Below, piece after piece: positions 18,372 to 27,690 of a DNA stretch of 64,000 nucleotides; position 1 is the first letter of the stretch; each line of letters begins with the position of its first letter. A program made the translations under genes and the position numbers. The DNA is from Burkholderia paludis (GTDB lineage Bacteria; Pseudomonadota; Gammaproteobacteria; Burkholderiales; Burkholderiaceae), in NCBI RefSeq assembly GCF_000732615.1, contig NZ_JPGL01000014.1, forward strand, positions 62,001 through 126,000, read 5' to 3'. The notes below the pieces were generated by a model, which saw only the letters and a program-made list of their open reading frames with translations, did not search any database and was not told the DNA's origin.

Positions 18372-18746
18372 CGGCCGCACCCTCCGTGCCGTCGGCGCGG
18401 AGGGCGCGCATCTCCAGTCCACCCGCCGGGCGGCCTTCCGCGGTCGTCCGGTTCGTCGAACCATCGACCGCATTGCGGTTGCCAACCCGGATCGTCGCGC
18501 CAGGCGACGATCGATACGCGTACCGCTGCCATCAAAAGAACAAGACAGCAGGTTCGAACGCGCCGTTCCGGTTTCCCCCATCGCCCTGTCGCGCGGGTCG
18601 TTTGTCCGCGGATATGATTCAATGCGCGTGAATGTCGGCCAGCCCGCATTCATCGGGCAACGCGCGCTGCGTGTCCGCACCGGCACACCCGACAGCCGGT
18701 CGCGCAGCGTGCAGCACGCAACACGCGTGACGATGAGGTGAACGCA
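18372..18746. other. Intergenic region after cysB
   Basis: I see no gene, RNA or clear terminator here. The codon pattern is lost and stops occur in all frames. A GAGG ribosome site at the right end belongs to the DUF805 gene. The promoter of that gene should lie here, but no confident elements stand out. Confidence 0.5.
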
Positions 18747-19133
18747 ATGAATCTGAAATGGTTTCTCTTTTCCTTCAAAGGCCGGGTCGGGCGCCTGCCG
18801 TGGTGGATCTACGCGCTGGCTTCCACGGTGCTCGGCGCGCTTTTCGATGCGGGCTCCAGCGGTGCGCCGAATGACAATCTGCCGCTGCCGGCGATATTGC
18901 TCCTGCTCGTCATCGCGGTCGTCGCGGTGTGGTCGTCGATTGCGGTCGGTGTGAAACGGCTGCACGACATCGACAAGTCGGGATGGTGGATGCTGCTGCT
19001 GTTCGTGCCGATCGTCGGCGTGCTCGCGTTGTTCGTGATGAACGGCTTCATCGCCGGCACGCCTCATGCGAACCGCTTCGGCGACGCGCCGTCGGCCGAT
19101 GCGGACGAGCCGGCGCAGCAGGGCCCGGTGTGA
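18747..19133 (+). CDS. DUF805 family inner-membrane protein
   Basis: This 128-residue protein has the DUF805 pattern: an N-terminal FSFKGRVGRLPWWIYALAST, hydrophobic helices at about 20-35, 50-70 and 85-105, and the conserved VGVKRLHDIDKSGWW before the last helix. It probably sits in the inner membrane; its function is unknown in the whole family. ATG 18747 is used because GAGGTG lies 7 bp upstream; an in-frame GTG at 18738 overlaps that site. It is monocistronic. Confidence 0.85.
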   Translation: MNLKWFLFSFKGRVGRLPWWIYALASTVLGALFDAGSSGAPNDNLPLPAILLLLVIAVVAVWSSIAVGVKRLHDIDKSGWWMLLLFVPIVGVLALFVMNGFIAGTPHANRFGDAPSADADEPAQQGPV

Positions 19134-19335
19134 TACGCACTCAGAAAAACCCTTAAATATTGATCAGACAGGTTGCGCGCCGAAGCGAATCGGTACAGCA
19201 TAGCCGTCACGCCGCCGGCGGCCCGCCGGCGGCGGCGCGTTGACGACAGCACGCGCCAGGCAGTCGGCCGTCTGCCTCGCTTCCATTCCGTGGTACCGAC
19301 AGCAGCATCGATGGCCATTGCCCGGGTAGTGTGGC

Positions 19336-19347
19336 GCAAACGTTTGC
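19336..19347. promoter_or_regulatory. RbsR operator (perfect palindrome)
   Basis: GCAAACGTTTGC is a perfect 12-bp palindrome with the central CG step typical of LacI/GalR-family operators. It lies 51 bp before the rbsB start. The only LacI-family gene nearby is rbsR in the same operon, so this is very probably its operator, giving ribose-inducible and autoregulated expression. Confidence 0.85.
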
Positions 19348-19398
19348 TCACATTAAAACAACATCCGGCCCACTCGGGCCAGTCGCCAGGAGATGTGT

Positions 19399-20349
19399 AT
19401 GAATGTCCTCTTTCGCCGTCGCTTCCTGACCGCCGCGCTTGCCGCCGTCGCGGTTGCCGCCACCCCGGCCGTCCACGCGCAATCCACGGCCAAGCCGAAG
19501 GTCGCGCTCGTGATGAAGTCGCTCGCCAACGAGTTCTTCCTGACGATGGAAACCGGCGCGAAGGAATACCAGAAACACAACGCGAACCAGTTCGACCTGA
19601 TCACCAACGGCATCAAGGACGAGACCGACACCGCGAACCAGATCCGCATCGTCGAGCAGATGATCGTGTCGAAGGTCGACGCGATCGTGCTGGCGCCGGC
19701 CGATTCGAAGGCACTCGTGCCGGTCGTGAAGAAGGCGGTCGATGCGGGCATCATCGTCGTGAACATCGACAACCGGCTCGATCCCGACGTGCTGAAGTCG
19801 AAGAACCTGAACGTGCCGTTCGTCGGCCCGGACAACCGCAAGGGCGCGCGCAAGATCGGCGACTATCTCGCGAAGCGGCTGAAGGCGGGCGACCAGGTCG
19901 GCATCGTCGAGGGCGTATCCACGACGACCAACGCGCAGCAGCGCACGGCCGGCTTCCAGGACGCGATGAAGGCGGGCGGGATGAAGGTCGTGTCGGTGCA
20001 GTCGGGCGAATGGGAAATCGACAAGGGCAATGCGGTCGCCGCTGCAATGCTCAACGAATACCCGAACCTGAAGGCGCTGCTGTGCGGCAACGACAACATG
20101 GCGATCGGCGCCGTGTCGGCGGTGCGCGCGGCCGGCAAGCAGGGCAAGGTGCTCGTGGTCGGCTACGACAACATCAACGCGATCAAGCCGATGCTGAAGG
20201 ACGGCCGCGTGCTCGCGACCGCCGACCAGTACGCGGCGAAGCAGGCCGTGTTCGGCATCGATACGGCGCTCAAGGCAATCGCCGAGCATCGCAAGCAGGC
20301 CGACATGTCGGGCGTGGTCGAGACGCCGGTGGATCTCGTCACGAAGTGA
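19399..20349 (+). CDS. rbsB: Ribose ABC transporter, periplasmic binding protein
   Basis: This 316-residue protein has a signal peptide (cleaved near VHA-QS, residue 27) and the sugar-binding fold of RbsB: SLANEFFLTMETGAKEY, APADSKALVPVVKKAVDAGI, VVNIDNRLD, EGVSTTTNAQQRTAGFQDAM, CGNDNMAIGAV and VGYDNINAIKPMLKDGRV. It binds ribose (or a closely related pentose) in the periplasm. The ATG at 19399 has AGGAG upstream. It is the first gene of rbsBACRK; no rbsD mutarotase is present. Confidence 0.9.
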   Translation: MNVLFRRRFLTAALAAVAVAATPAVHAQSTAKPKVALVMKSLANEFFLTMETGAKEYQKHNANQFDLITNGIKDETDTANQIRIVEQMIVSKVDAIVLAPADSKALVPVVKKAVDAGIIVVNIDNRLDPDVLKSKNLNVPFVGPDNRKGARKIGDYLAKRLKAGDQVGIVEGVSTTTNAQQRTAGFQDAMKAGGMKVVSVQSGEWEIDKGNAVAAAMLNEYPNLKALLCGNDNMAIGAVSAVRAAGKQGKVLVVGYDNINAIKPMLKDGRVLATADQYAAKQAVFGIDTALKAIAEHRKQADMSGVVETPVDLVTK

Positions 20350-20497
20350 CGCGGCCCGGGTGCGGCCGCCGCCATCCTCAAGAATCCGGCACGGCGGCCG
20401 TTATCCGGGGTGAGCGCGATCACGGCCACTGCATGCACATGCACTTGTGAGCGTCACACCCGCGCGCCGCGTGCGCGCGGCCGCAACCAGGATCGCG

Positions 20498-22111
20498 ATG
20501 GACCCGACCTTCCAACCCTCCCGTGCAGCCGTTCCCGTGCTGTCCGTATCCGGCATCGGCAAGACCTACGCCGAACCCGTGCTCGCCGACGTCACGCTGA
20601 CGCTCGAGCCGGGCCACGCGCTGGCGCTGACGGGCGAGAACGGCGCCGGCAAGAGCACGCTGTCGAAGATCATCGGCGGGCTCGTCGAGCCGACCGCCGG
20701 CACGATGCAGCTCGGCGGCCAGCCGTATGCGCCGGCGAGCCGCGCGCAGGCCGAGGCGCTCGGCGTGCGCATGGTGATGCAGGAACTGAACCTGCTGCCG
20801 ACGCTGACCGTCGCCGAGAACCTGTTCCTGAACCGCCTGCCGCGGCGCTTCGGGATCATCGACCGCGCGCGGTTGCGCGACGACGCACGCGCCGCGATGG
20901 CGCAGGTCGGGCTCGACGCGATCGATCCCGATACGCCGGTCGGCGCGCTGGGCATCGGTCATCAACAGATGGTCGAAATCGCGCGCAACCTGATCGGCGA
21001 CTGCCGCGTGCTGATTCTCGACGAGCCGACCGCGATGCTGAGCGCGCGCGAAGTCGAGCTGCTGTTCGAGCAGATCGACCGGCTGAAGGCGCGCGGTGTC
21101 GCGATCGTGTATATCTCGCACCGGCTCGAGGAACTGGCGCGCGTCGCCGAGCGTGTCGCGGTGTTGCGCGACGGCCGGCTCGTGCATGCGGGCGACATGG
21201 CGGCGACGACGTCCGACGGGCTCGTCACGCTGATGGTCGGGCGCGAGCTCGGCGAGCACATCGATCTCGGCGAGCGCCGGATCGGCGCGCCGCGGCTCGT
21301 CGTGTCGGGCCTCGCACGCGGGACGGCGGTGCGCGATGTCTCGCTCGAAGTACGCGCGGGCGAGATCTTCGGCATCTCGGGGCTGATCGGCGCGGGGCGC
21401 ACCGAGCTGCTCCGGTTGATTTACGGCGCCGATTCGCCGGACGCCGGGACGATCGCGGTCGGCCAGCCGCCGCAGCCGGTCAGGATCGGTTCGCCCGTCG
21501 ATGCGGTGAGGCAGGGCATCGCGCTGATCACCGAGGACCGCAAGGGCGAAGGGCTGCTGCTGTCGCAGTCGATCTCCGCGAACGTGTCGCTCGGTCAGAT
21601 CGACCGGCTCGCGCGCGGCGGCATCGTCGACACCGCGCGCGAAACCGCGCTCGCCGAGCAGCAGATCGACGCGCTGCGGATCCGCACGCACGGCGCGACG
21701 CAAACGGTCGGCGAACTGTCGGGCGGCAACCAGCAGAAGGTCGTGATCGGCCGCTGGCTCGCGCGCGACATGGGCGTGCTGCTGTTCGACGAGCCGACCC
21801 GCGGGATCGATGTCGGCGCGAAGTTCGAGATCTACACGCTGATGGGTGCGCTCGCGCGCGAGGGCCGCGCGCTCGTCGTCGTGTCGAGCGACCTGCGCGA
21901 GCTGATGTTGATCTGCGACCGGATCGGCGTGATGTCGGCCGGCCGCATGACCGCCGTGTTCGAGCGCGGCAACTGGACCCAGGATGCGCTGCTGGCCGCG
22001 GCATTCGCCGGCTTCGGCCGCGAGACGCCGCTGGACGGCACGCGGCATCCGGACGCGGGGCAGGCGCCGGGCGCCGCTCCAGGCACTTCGACGACAGGAC
22101 GACAGCAATGA
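20498..22111 (+). CDS. rbsA: Ribose ABC transporter ATP-binding protein
   Basis: This protein of about 537 residues contains two fused ABC domains. The first has an intact Walker A (GENGAGKST) and Q-loop. Its signature position reads GIGHQQMVEIARNL and it ends in DEPTAML. The second has the substituted Walker A GLIGAGRTEL, as in all RbsA/MglA proteins, with a complete signature LSGGNQQKVVIGRWLARD. ATG 20498 is preceded by AGGA; an in-frame GTG at 20447 would add 17 residues. It powers ribose import. The stop overlaps the rbsC ATG by four bases. Confidence 0.92.
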   Translation: MDPTFQPSRAAVPVLSVSGIGKTYAEPVLADVTLTLEPGHALALTGENGAGKSTLSKIIGGLVEPTAGTMQLGGQPYAPASRAQAEALGVRMVMQELNLLPTLTVAENLFLNRLPRRFGIIDRARLRDDARAAMAQVGLDAIDPDTPVGALGIGHQQMVEIARNLIGDCRVLILDEPTAMLSAREVELLFEQIDRLKARGVAIVYISHRLEELARVAERVAVLRDGRLVHAGDMAATTSDGLVTLMVGRELGEHIDLGERRIGAPRLVVSGLARGTAVRDVSLEVRAGEIFGISGLIGAGRTELLRLIYGADSPDAGTIAVGQPPQPVRIGSPVDAVRQGIALITEDRKGEGLLLSQSISANVSLGQIDRLARGGIVDTARETALAEQQIDALRIRTHGATQTVGELSGGNQQKVVIGRWLARDMGVLLFDEPTRGIDVGAKFEIYTLMGALAREGRALVVVSSDLRELMLICDRIGVMSAGRMTAVFERGNWTQDALLAAAFAGFGRETPLDGTRHPDAGQAPGAAPGTSTTGRQQ

Positions 22112-23127
22112 CCCAGCCTCCCGTATCCCCGGCCGACGCAGACGCGCGGCAGACCGCGACCGGGCGCGGCGCGCGCATGCTGTCCGGCACGCGGCTCGGC
22201 CTGTCGAACTATCTCGGGCTCGCCGGCGCACTGGCCGCGATGATCGTGCTGTTCTCGGTGCTGAGCTCGCATTTCCTGACCTACGATACGTTCAGCACGA
22301 TCGCGAACCAGATTCCCGATCTGGTCGTGATGGCGGTCGGGATGACCTTCGTGCTGATCATCGCCGGGATCGACCTGTCGGTCGGCTCGGTGCTTGCGCT
22401 CGCCGCGTCGATGGTGAGCGTCGCCGCGCTGAAATGGCAATGGGGGCCGCTGCCGGCCGCGCTGATCGGCATCGCGGTCGGAACCGCGACGGGTGCACTG
22501 ACGGGCGCGGTCACGGTCGGCTGGCGGATTCCGTCGTTCATCGTGTCGCTCGGCGTGCTGGAGGCCGCGCGCGGCCTTGCGTACCAGCTGACGAATTCGC
22601 GCACGGCCTATATCGGCGACGCGTTCGATTTCCTGTCGAACCCGATCGCGCTGGGCATCTCGCCGGCGTTCCTGATCGCGGTCGCGGTGATGCTCGCGGC
22701 CCAGTTCGTGCTGACGCGCACCGTATTCGGACGCTACCTGGTCGGGATCGGCACGAACGAGGAAGCGGTGCGACTTGCAGGGGTTAACCCGAGGCCGTAT
22801 AAAATTCTCGTATTCGCATTGATGGGCGCGCTCGCGGGGCTTGCGTCGCTGTTCCAGATTTCGCGGCTCGAGGCGGCCGACCCGAATGCGGGCGTGGGCC
22901 TCGAACTGCAGGTGATCGCCGCCGTCGTGATCGGCGGCACGAGCCTGATGGGCGGGCGCGGCTCGGTGATCAGCACGTTTTTCGGCGTGTTGATCATCTC
23001 CGTGCTGGCCGCGGGGCTGGCGCAGATCGGCGCGAACGAGCCGACGAAACGGATCATCACTGGTGCAGTGATCGTGGTGGCGGTCGTGCTCGATACATAT
23101 CGCAGCCGGCGCACGCGCGTGCGGTAG
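22108..23127 (+). CDS. rbsC: Ribose ABC transporter permease
   Basis: This 339-residue permease of the BPD_transp_2 family has eight to ten predicted helices. Its diagnostic segments include MTFVLIIAGIDLSVGSVLAL, RYLVGIGTNEEAVRLAGVNP (EAA-like loop), GLELQVIAAVVIGGTSLMGG and GRGSVISTFFGVLII. It forms the homodimeric ribose channel driven by RbsA, to which it is translationally coupled. A 35-bp gap separates it from rbsR. Confidence 0.93.
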   Translation: MTQPPVSPADADARQTATGRGARMLSGTRLGLSNYLGLAGALAAMIVLFSVLSSHFLTYDTFSTIANQIPDLVVMAVGMTFVLIIAGIDLSVGSVLALAASMVSVAALKWQWGPLPAALIGIAVGTATGALTGAVTVGWRIPSFIVSLGVLEAARGLAYQLTNSRTAYIGDAFDFLSNPIALGISPAFLIAVAVMLAAQFVLTRTVFGRYLVGIGTNEEAVRLAGVNPRPYKILVFALMGALAGLASLFQISRLEAADPNAGVGLELQVIAAVVIGGTSLMGGRGSVISTFFGVLIISVLAAGLAQIGANEPTKRIITGAVIVVAVVLDTYRSRRTRVR

Positions 23128-23162
23128 AAAGTCAGACAGAACAGACCAGAGAGAAACGGGAA

Positions 23163-24194
23163 ATGGCGACGATCAAGGATGTGGCGGCCATGGCGGGCGT
23201 GTCGTTTACGACCGTCTCGCACGTGGTGAACAATTCGCGGCCGGTGTCCGCGGATGTGCGTGCGAAGGTCGAAGGCGCGATCCGCGAGCTGAATTACGTG
23301 CCGTCGGCCGTGGCGCGCTCGCTGAAGGCGCGCGCGACGGCGACCATCGGCCTCGTCGTGCCGAACAGCACGAATCCGTACTTCGCGGAGCTTGCGCGCG
23401 GCATCGAGGATCAGTGCGCGGCCAACGGCTATTGCGTGTTCTTCTGCAACTCGGACGACGATCCCGTGAAGCAGCGCAACTACCTGCGCGTGCTGCAGGA
23501 AAAGCGGATCGACGGGCTGATCGTCGCGTCGGCCGGCGAGGACGCGGTGCTGGCGGAGACGCTCGCGGACGCCCATGCGCCGCTCGTCGTCGTCGATCGC
23601 AACATCGAGGGGCTCGCCGCCGACCTCGTGCAGATCGACCACGAGCGCGGCGCGTACCTGGCGACGCGCCATCTGCTCGAACTCGGACACGCGAAGATCG
23701 GCTGCATCACGGGGCCGACCGACACGGCCGTCAGCGCGATGCGCGTGCACGGCTTCATCCGCGCGATGGCCGAGCGCGGGATCGACATCGTGCCGGGCGC
23801 GATCGCGGAGAGCGATTTCTCGTGCCTCGGCGGTTATCACGCGGCGTCGCGGCTGTTCGAATCGGTGCGGCCGAGCGCGATCTTCGCGGGCAACGACCTG
23901 ATGGGCGTCGGCGCGCTGCGCGCGGCGGCCGAGCGCGGCATGCGCGTGCCCGACGACTGCTCGATCATCGGTTTCGACGACATCGAGTTTTCCCGCTACA
24001 CGTATCCGGCGCTGTCGACGGTCGGCCAGTCGGTGCGCGCGCTCGGCGAAATGGCCGCGCAGACGCTGATCGAGCGGATCGGCGGCGGATCGACGGCCGC
24101 GCCGAGCCGCCGTCGCGTCGTGTCGCCGCGCCTCGTGCTGCGCGAATCGACGGCAATCTACCGCGAACCGCCGGCCCCGGGCGGGCGCGCATGA
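23163..24194 (+). CDS. rbsR: LacI-family regulator RbsR
   Basis: This 343-residue repressor has the LacI helix-turn-helix MATIKDVAAMAGVSFTTVSH and hinge YVPSAVARSLKARATATIGL, followed by a ribose-binding-protein-like core. It sits inside the ribose operon, and a perfect LacI-type palindrome lies in front of rbsB, so it should repress rbsBACRK and be released by ribose or ribose 5-phosphate. It is co-transcribed with its own targets, giving negative feedback. Its stop overlaps the rbsK start. Confidence 0.92.
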   Translation: MATIKDVAAMAGVSFTTVSHVVNNSRPVSADVRAKVEGAIRELNYVPSAVARSLKARATATIGLVVPNSTNPYFAELARGIEDQCAANGYCVFFCNSDDDPVKQRNYLRVLQEKRIDGLIVASAGEDAVLAETLADAHAPLVVVDRNIEGLAADLVQIDHERGAYLATRHLLELGHAKIGCITGPTDTAVSAMRVHGFIRAMAERGIDIVPGAIAESDFSCLGGYHAASRLFESVRPSAIFAGNDLMGVGALRAAAERGMRVPDDCSIIGFDDIEFSRYTYPALSTVGQSVRALGEMAAQTLIERIGGGSTAAPSRRRVVSPRLVLRESTAIYREPPAPGGRA

Positions 24195-25117
24195 CGGCGC
24201 CCGCGACAGGCGCCGGCCGCGTGACGGTGGTCGGCAGTCTCAACATGGATCTCGTCGTTCGCGCGTCGCGGCTGCCGCTGCCGGGCGAAACGCTCGCCGG
24301 GCATGCGTTCGCCCAGGCTGCGGGCGGCAAGGGCGGCAACCAGGCCGTCGCCGCCGCGCGGCTCGGCGCGCAGGTCGCGATGATCGGCTGCGTCGGCGCG
24401 GATGCGCACGGCGCCGCGCTGCGTGCGGGCCTCGAAGCCGAGGGTATCGACTGCACGGGGCTCGCGACGAGCCCGTCGGCATCGACCGGCGTTGCGCTGA
24501 TCGTCGTCGACGATGCAAGCCAGAACGCGATCGTGATCGTTGCGGGCGGCAACGGCGAGGTGACGGCCGACACGGTTGCGCGGCACGAAGCCGCGCTGGC
24601 GTCGGCCGACGTACTGATCTGCCAGCTCGAGACGCCGCCGGACGCGGTGTTCGCGGCGCTGTCGGCCGGCCGTCGGCTCGGCCGTACCGTGGTGCTCAAT
24701 CCGGCGCCGGCCGTCGCGCCGCTGCCGGACGGCTGGCTGCCGCTCGTCGATTACCTGATCCCGAACGAGGTCGAGGCGGCCGCGCTGACCGCGCTGCCGG
24801 TGCGCGATCCGGCGGAGGCGGAGATCGCGGCGCGGGCGCTGCAGGCGGGCGGCGCGCGCAACGTGCTGGTCACGCTCGGCGCGCGCGGCGTGCTGGCGCT
24901 GACGGCCGACGGCGCCGCACGGCACTATCCGGCCCCGGCCGTACAGGCCGTCGATACGACGGCGGCGGGCGATACCTTCATCGGCGCCTTTTCCGCACGG
25001 CTCGCGGCCGGCGCGGACATCGACACGGCCATCCGCTTCGCGCAACGCGCGGCGGCGCTGTCGGTCACGCGAGCGGGCGCGCAGCCGTCGATTCCGACAC
25101 TGGCCGAGCTGGCCTGA
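24191..25117 (+). CDS. rbsK: Ribokinase
   Basis: This 308-residue PfkB-family kinase contains the N-terminal GSLNMDLVVRASRLPLPGET, the glycine pair AAGGKGGNQAVAAARLG of the ribose site, and the C-terminal DTTAAGDTFIGAFSA anion hole with the catalytic Asp. It phosphorylates ribose to ribose 5-phosphate at the expense of ATP. Its ATG overlaps the rbsR stop by four bases and it ends the operon. Confidence 0.94.
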   Translation: MTAPATGAGRVTVVGSLNMDLVVRASRLPLPGETLAGHAFAQAAGGKGGNQAVAAARLGAQVAMIGCVGADAHGAALRAGLEAEGIDCTGLATSPSASTGVALIVVDDASQNAIVIVAGGNGEVTADTVARHEAALASADVLICQLETPPDAVFAALSAGRRLGRTVVLNPAPAVAPLPDGWLPLVDYLIPNEVEAAALTALPVRDPAEAEIAARALQAGGARNVLVTLGARGVLALTADGAARHYPAPAVQAVDTTAAGDTFIGAFSARLAAGADIDTAIRFAQRAAALSVTRAGAQPSIPTLAELA

Positions 25118-25362
25118 CAGGGCCTGATCACATGGCGCGACCGGCCCGTCGCCGCAGACGGCCGGCGTGCCGTCGTGTCGCGTTCGCCGTTCATGAAAGC
25201 GCGAATTTTTGTTCAGACAATTGTAATAAACAGACGAATAATTCTTAAAAAGCGCGTAAACACCATCAAGTTGTGCAGTGTGCTGTCGTAAATGCACCGA
25301 GCGGAGCAATTCTTCGACGCGACGGGCCTGTCCCGTTATCACGACGCAACACAGGAAGGATG

Positions 25363-27138
25363 ATGGTGTTCAAAAACCTGACGATTCGTGCGCGCATCGG
25401 TTTCACGATGGCGTTTCTGGCGGTACTCCTGGGCGTGATCGGTGCGCTCGGCGTGTACGGAATGACACGCGCCAACGACGCGACGCGCGATATCTTCACG
25501 AACCAGATGCCCAGCGCGGTCGACGTCTCGGTGGCCGAGGTCTACGCCGCCCGCGAGCGCCTGGCGCTCGACCGCGCAGCGCTGCTGGCCGGCACGCCCG
25601 ATGCGGCCGAGGCCATCGAGCGAAGCCGCGCGATGCGCGCGCAGTCCGATACCTGGTGGCAGAAGTACCTTGCGTTGCCGCGCGGCCCGGAAGAGGACCG
25701 GCTTGCGCAGGATGTTGCCGCGAAGCGTCAGGCGTTGCAGCACGAGTGCGACGCGTTTGCGAGCGTGGTCGGGGCGAACCAGCACGACCAGATCGGCGAC
25801 GGCGCGAAGCAGCTCCAGGTGCGCTACAACGACCTCGCGACCGCGAGCGAGGCGCTGCGCAACTTCCAGTTCACCGATGCGCAAACCCGCTTCGATCGCG
25901 CGGAATCGGTATACGACCTGTTGCGGGTGCTGTCGATCGTCGCGCTGGTGGCGGGCTTCGGCGCCGCGCTGGCGTCGTGGCTGACGCTGAGCCGCGCGAT
26001 CGACCGTCCGATCACCGACGTGCTCACGCATTTCGACGCGATCGCCGCCGGCGACCTGCGCCGGCCGATCGTCGTCGAGCGGCACGACGAGATGGGCCAG
26101 CTTCTCGAGGGGCTCGCGAAGATGCAGCGCGGGCTCGTCGACACGGTGCGTACCGTACGCGGCGGCAGCGAATCGATCGCGACCGCGGCGCGCCAGATCG
26201 CGGCCGGCAACATCGACCTGTCGTCGCGCACCGAGGAGCAGGCCGCGGCGTTGCAGGAAACCGCGTCGAGCATGGAACAGCTGACCGGCACCGTGAAGCA
26301 GAACGCGGACAATGCGCGCCAGGCGAGCGCGCTGGCCGCGAATGCGTCGGAGATTGCGAACAAGGGCAATACGGTGGTTGGTCAGGTGGTCGGCACGATG
26401 GGTGAGATCAACGACAGCTCGGCGAAGATCGCGGACATCATTGCGATCATCGAGGGAATCGCGTTCCAGACCAACATTCTTGCGCTGAATGCGGCCGTCG
26501 AAGCCGCGCGCGCCGGCGAGGAAGGTCGCGGTTTCGCGGTCGTCGCGGGCGAGGTGCGCAGCCTGGCGCAGCGTTCGTCGACCGCCGCCAAGGAGATCAA
26601 GGTGTTGATCGATGCGTCGGTCGAGCGCATCCGCTCGGGGTCGACGCTGGTCGACGAAGCCGGACGCACGATGAGCGACGTGATCGGCGCCGTGCAGCGC
26701 GTGACGGACATCATGGGCGAGATCGCGGCCGCGTCCGAGGAGCAGAGCGGCGGGATCGACCAGGTGGCGCGCGCGGTGGCGCAGATGGACGAGGTCACGC
26801 AGCAGAATGCGGCGCTCGTCGAGGAAGCCGCGGCCGCCGCGCAGTCGCTCGACGAACAGGCCGGACGCCTGCGCGAAACGGCCGCGGTGTTCCAGCTCGT
26901 CGACGAGGCGGCGCGCCCGGGCGCCGCGGCACCGGTCCCGGCGCGTCACGTGGCGCGTGCGCCTGCCGCGCCCGTTGCGCCGGTTGCGGCGCCCGCTCAG
27001 GCGGCAGCGCGCGAGGATCGCGATGCGGCGCCGAAACGCGTGGCCGCGGCGACGCCGGCACGCAAGCCGGTCGCTGCGCCCGCAGCGCCCGCGCAGGCTG
27101 CGGCGACGGCCGGCGCCGACGACTGGGAAACCTTCTGA
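25363..27138 (+). CDS. Methyl-accepting chemotaxis protein (Tar/Tsr-like)
   Basis: This 591-residue transmembrane receptor has a first helix at about 13-33, a four-helix-bundle periplasmic sensor to about 190 (TarH type), a second helix ([20 protein letters not shown]), a HAMP domain (residues 210-265) and the signalling hairpin with [40 protein letters not shown]. An Ala/Pro-rich linker precedes a C-terminal WETF (588-591), the tether for CheR/CheB adaptation enzymes, so the receptor should adapt like enteric Tar. The ligand is unknown. The start at 25363 has AGGAAGG upstream; an adjacent ATG at 25360 is equally possible. Confidence 0.9.
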   Translation: MVFKNLTIRARIGFTMAFLAVLLGVIGALGVYGMTRANDATRDIFTNQMPSAVDVSVAEVYAARERLALDRAALLAGTPDAAEAIERSRAMRAQSDTWWQKYLALPRGPEEDRLAQDVAAKRQALQHECDAFASVVGANQHDQIGDGAKQLQVRYNDLATASEALRNFQFTDAQTRFDRAESVYDLLRVLSIVALVAGFGAALASWLTLSRAIDRPITDVLTHFDAIAAGDLRRPIVVERHDEMGQLLEGLAKMQRGLVDTVRTVRGGSESIATAARQIAAGNIDLSSRTEEQAAALQETASSMEQLTGTVKQNADNARQASALAANASEIANKGNTVVGQVVGTMGEINDSSAKIADIIAIIEGIAFQTNILALNAAVEAARAGEEGRGFAVVAGEVRSLAQRSSTAAKEIKVLIDASVERIRSGSTLVDEAGRTMSDVIGAVQRVTDIMGEIAAASEEQSGGIDQVARAVAQMDEVTQQNAALVEEAAAAAQSLDEQAGRLRETAAVFQLVDEAARPGAAAPVPARHVARAPAAPVAPVAAPAQAAAREDRDAAPKRVAAATPARKPVAAPAAPAQAAATAGADDWETF

Positions 27139-27180
27139 TTCGCGCGCGCCGCGCATCTATCCCCATTTGGTGACGAACGA

Positions 27181-27209
27181 CGCCCGCGACATGCGGGCGT
27201 TGTTGTTTT
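27181..27209 (+). terminator. Intrinsic terminator after the chemotaxis receptor
   Basis: CGCCCGC and GCGGGCG form a perfect 7-bp stem with loop GACAT, followed by TTGTTGTTTT. It lies 43 bp after the receptor stop. Confidence 0.85.
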
Positions 27210-27690
27210 CGCGACAGAAAAATGTGACGGCGCGATGCGCATGATTGACGATCGCGCATCGTCGCGTGCATCGCGCGACAGGTCTCGACAGAGATGTGCA
27301 CAGGTGCGCCCGATGTTTTCGCAACCGTGATACGGGTATCTCCGTAAGGGGTGTGCGAAAAAAAATTGTAACGGCGTGCGCAACGTGTCGTCGCAAACGG
27401 TCGCTCGAACGTATAGGGAAGAAGGGGAGAAGCGACGACGTCGGATGTGTCCAACGCACAAGACGTTCCGGTGTTCGACGAGACGCGGCGGATGCAGTTT
27501 CTGCGGCTCGGGAGATCGATTGTAAAGCGACGAAATGCGTTGTCCAAGCGGTGTTGTCGAGAATGACGAACTTCATACGAAGAGTTCGTGAAAAAAAATA
27601 AGAAAGGGTTTAGGATGAATTCGAACGCGCTTGCTTCTGCGCAGTCGTACGAAGGCAGGCACGTCTTCAGACTCAGGCGAGGGAGGTAGC
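27210..27690. other. Long leader/promoter region of prkA
   Basis: No convincing gene is seen. The region is richer in A and T than its surroundings and contains purine runs (for example around 27357-27366 and 27588-27600). A short dyad CGATGCGC (27233-27240) / GCGCATCG (27253-27260) lies near its left end. The strong GGGAGG site at the right end belongs to prkA. The length suggests a long untranslated leader or several promoters, as expected for stress-regulated prkA genes, but I cannot place the -10/-35 elements with confidence. Confidence 0.4.
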
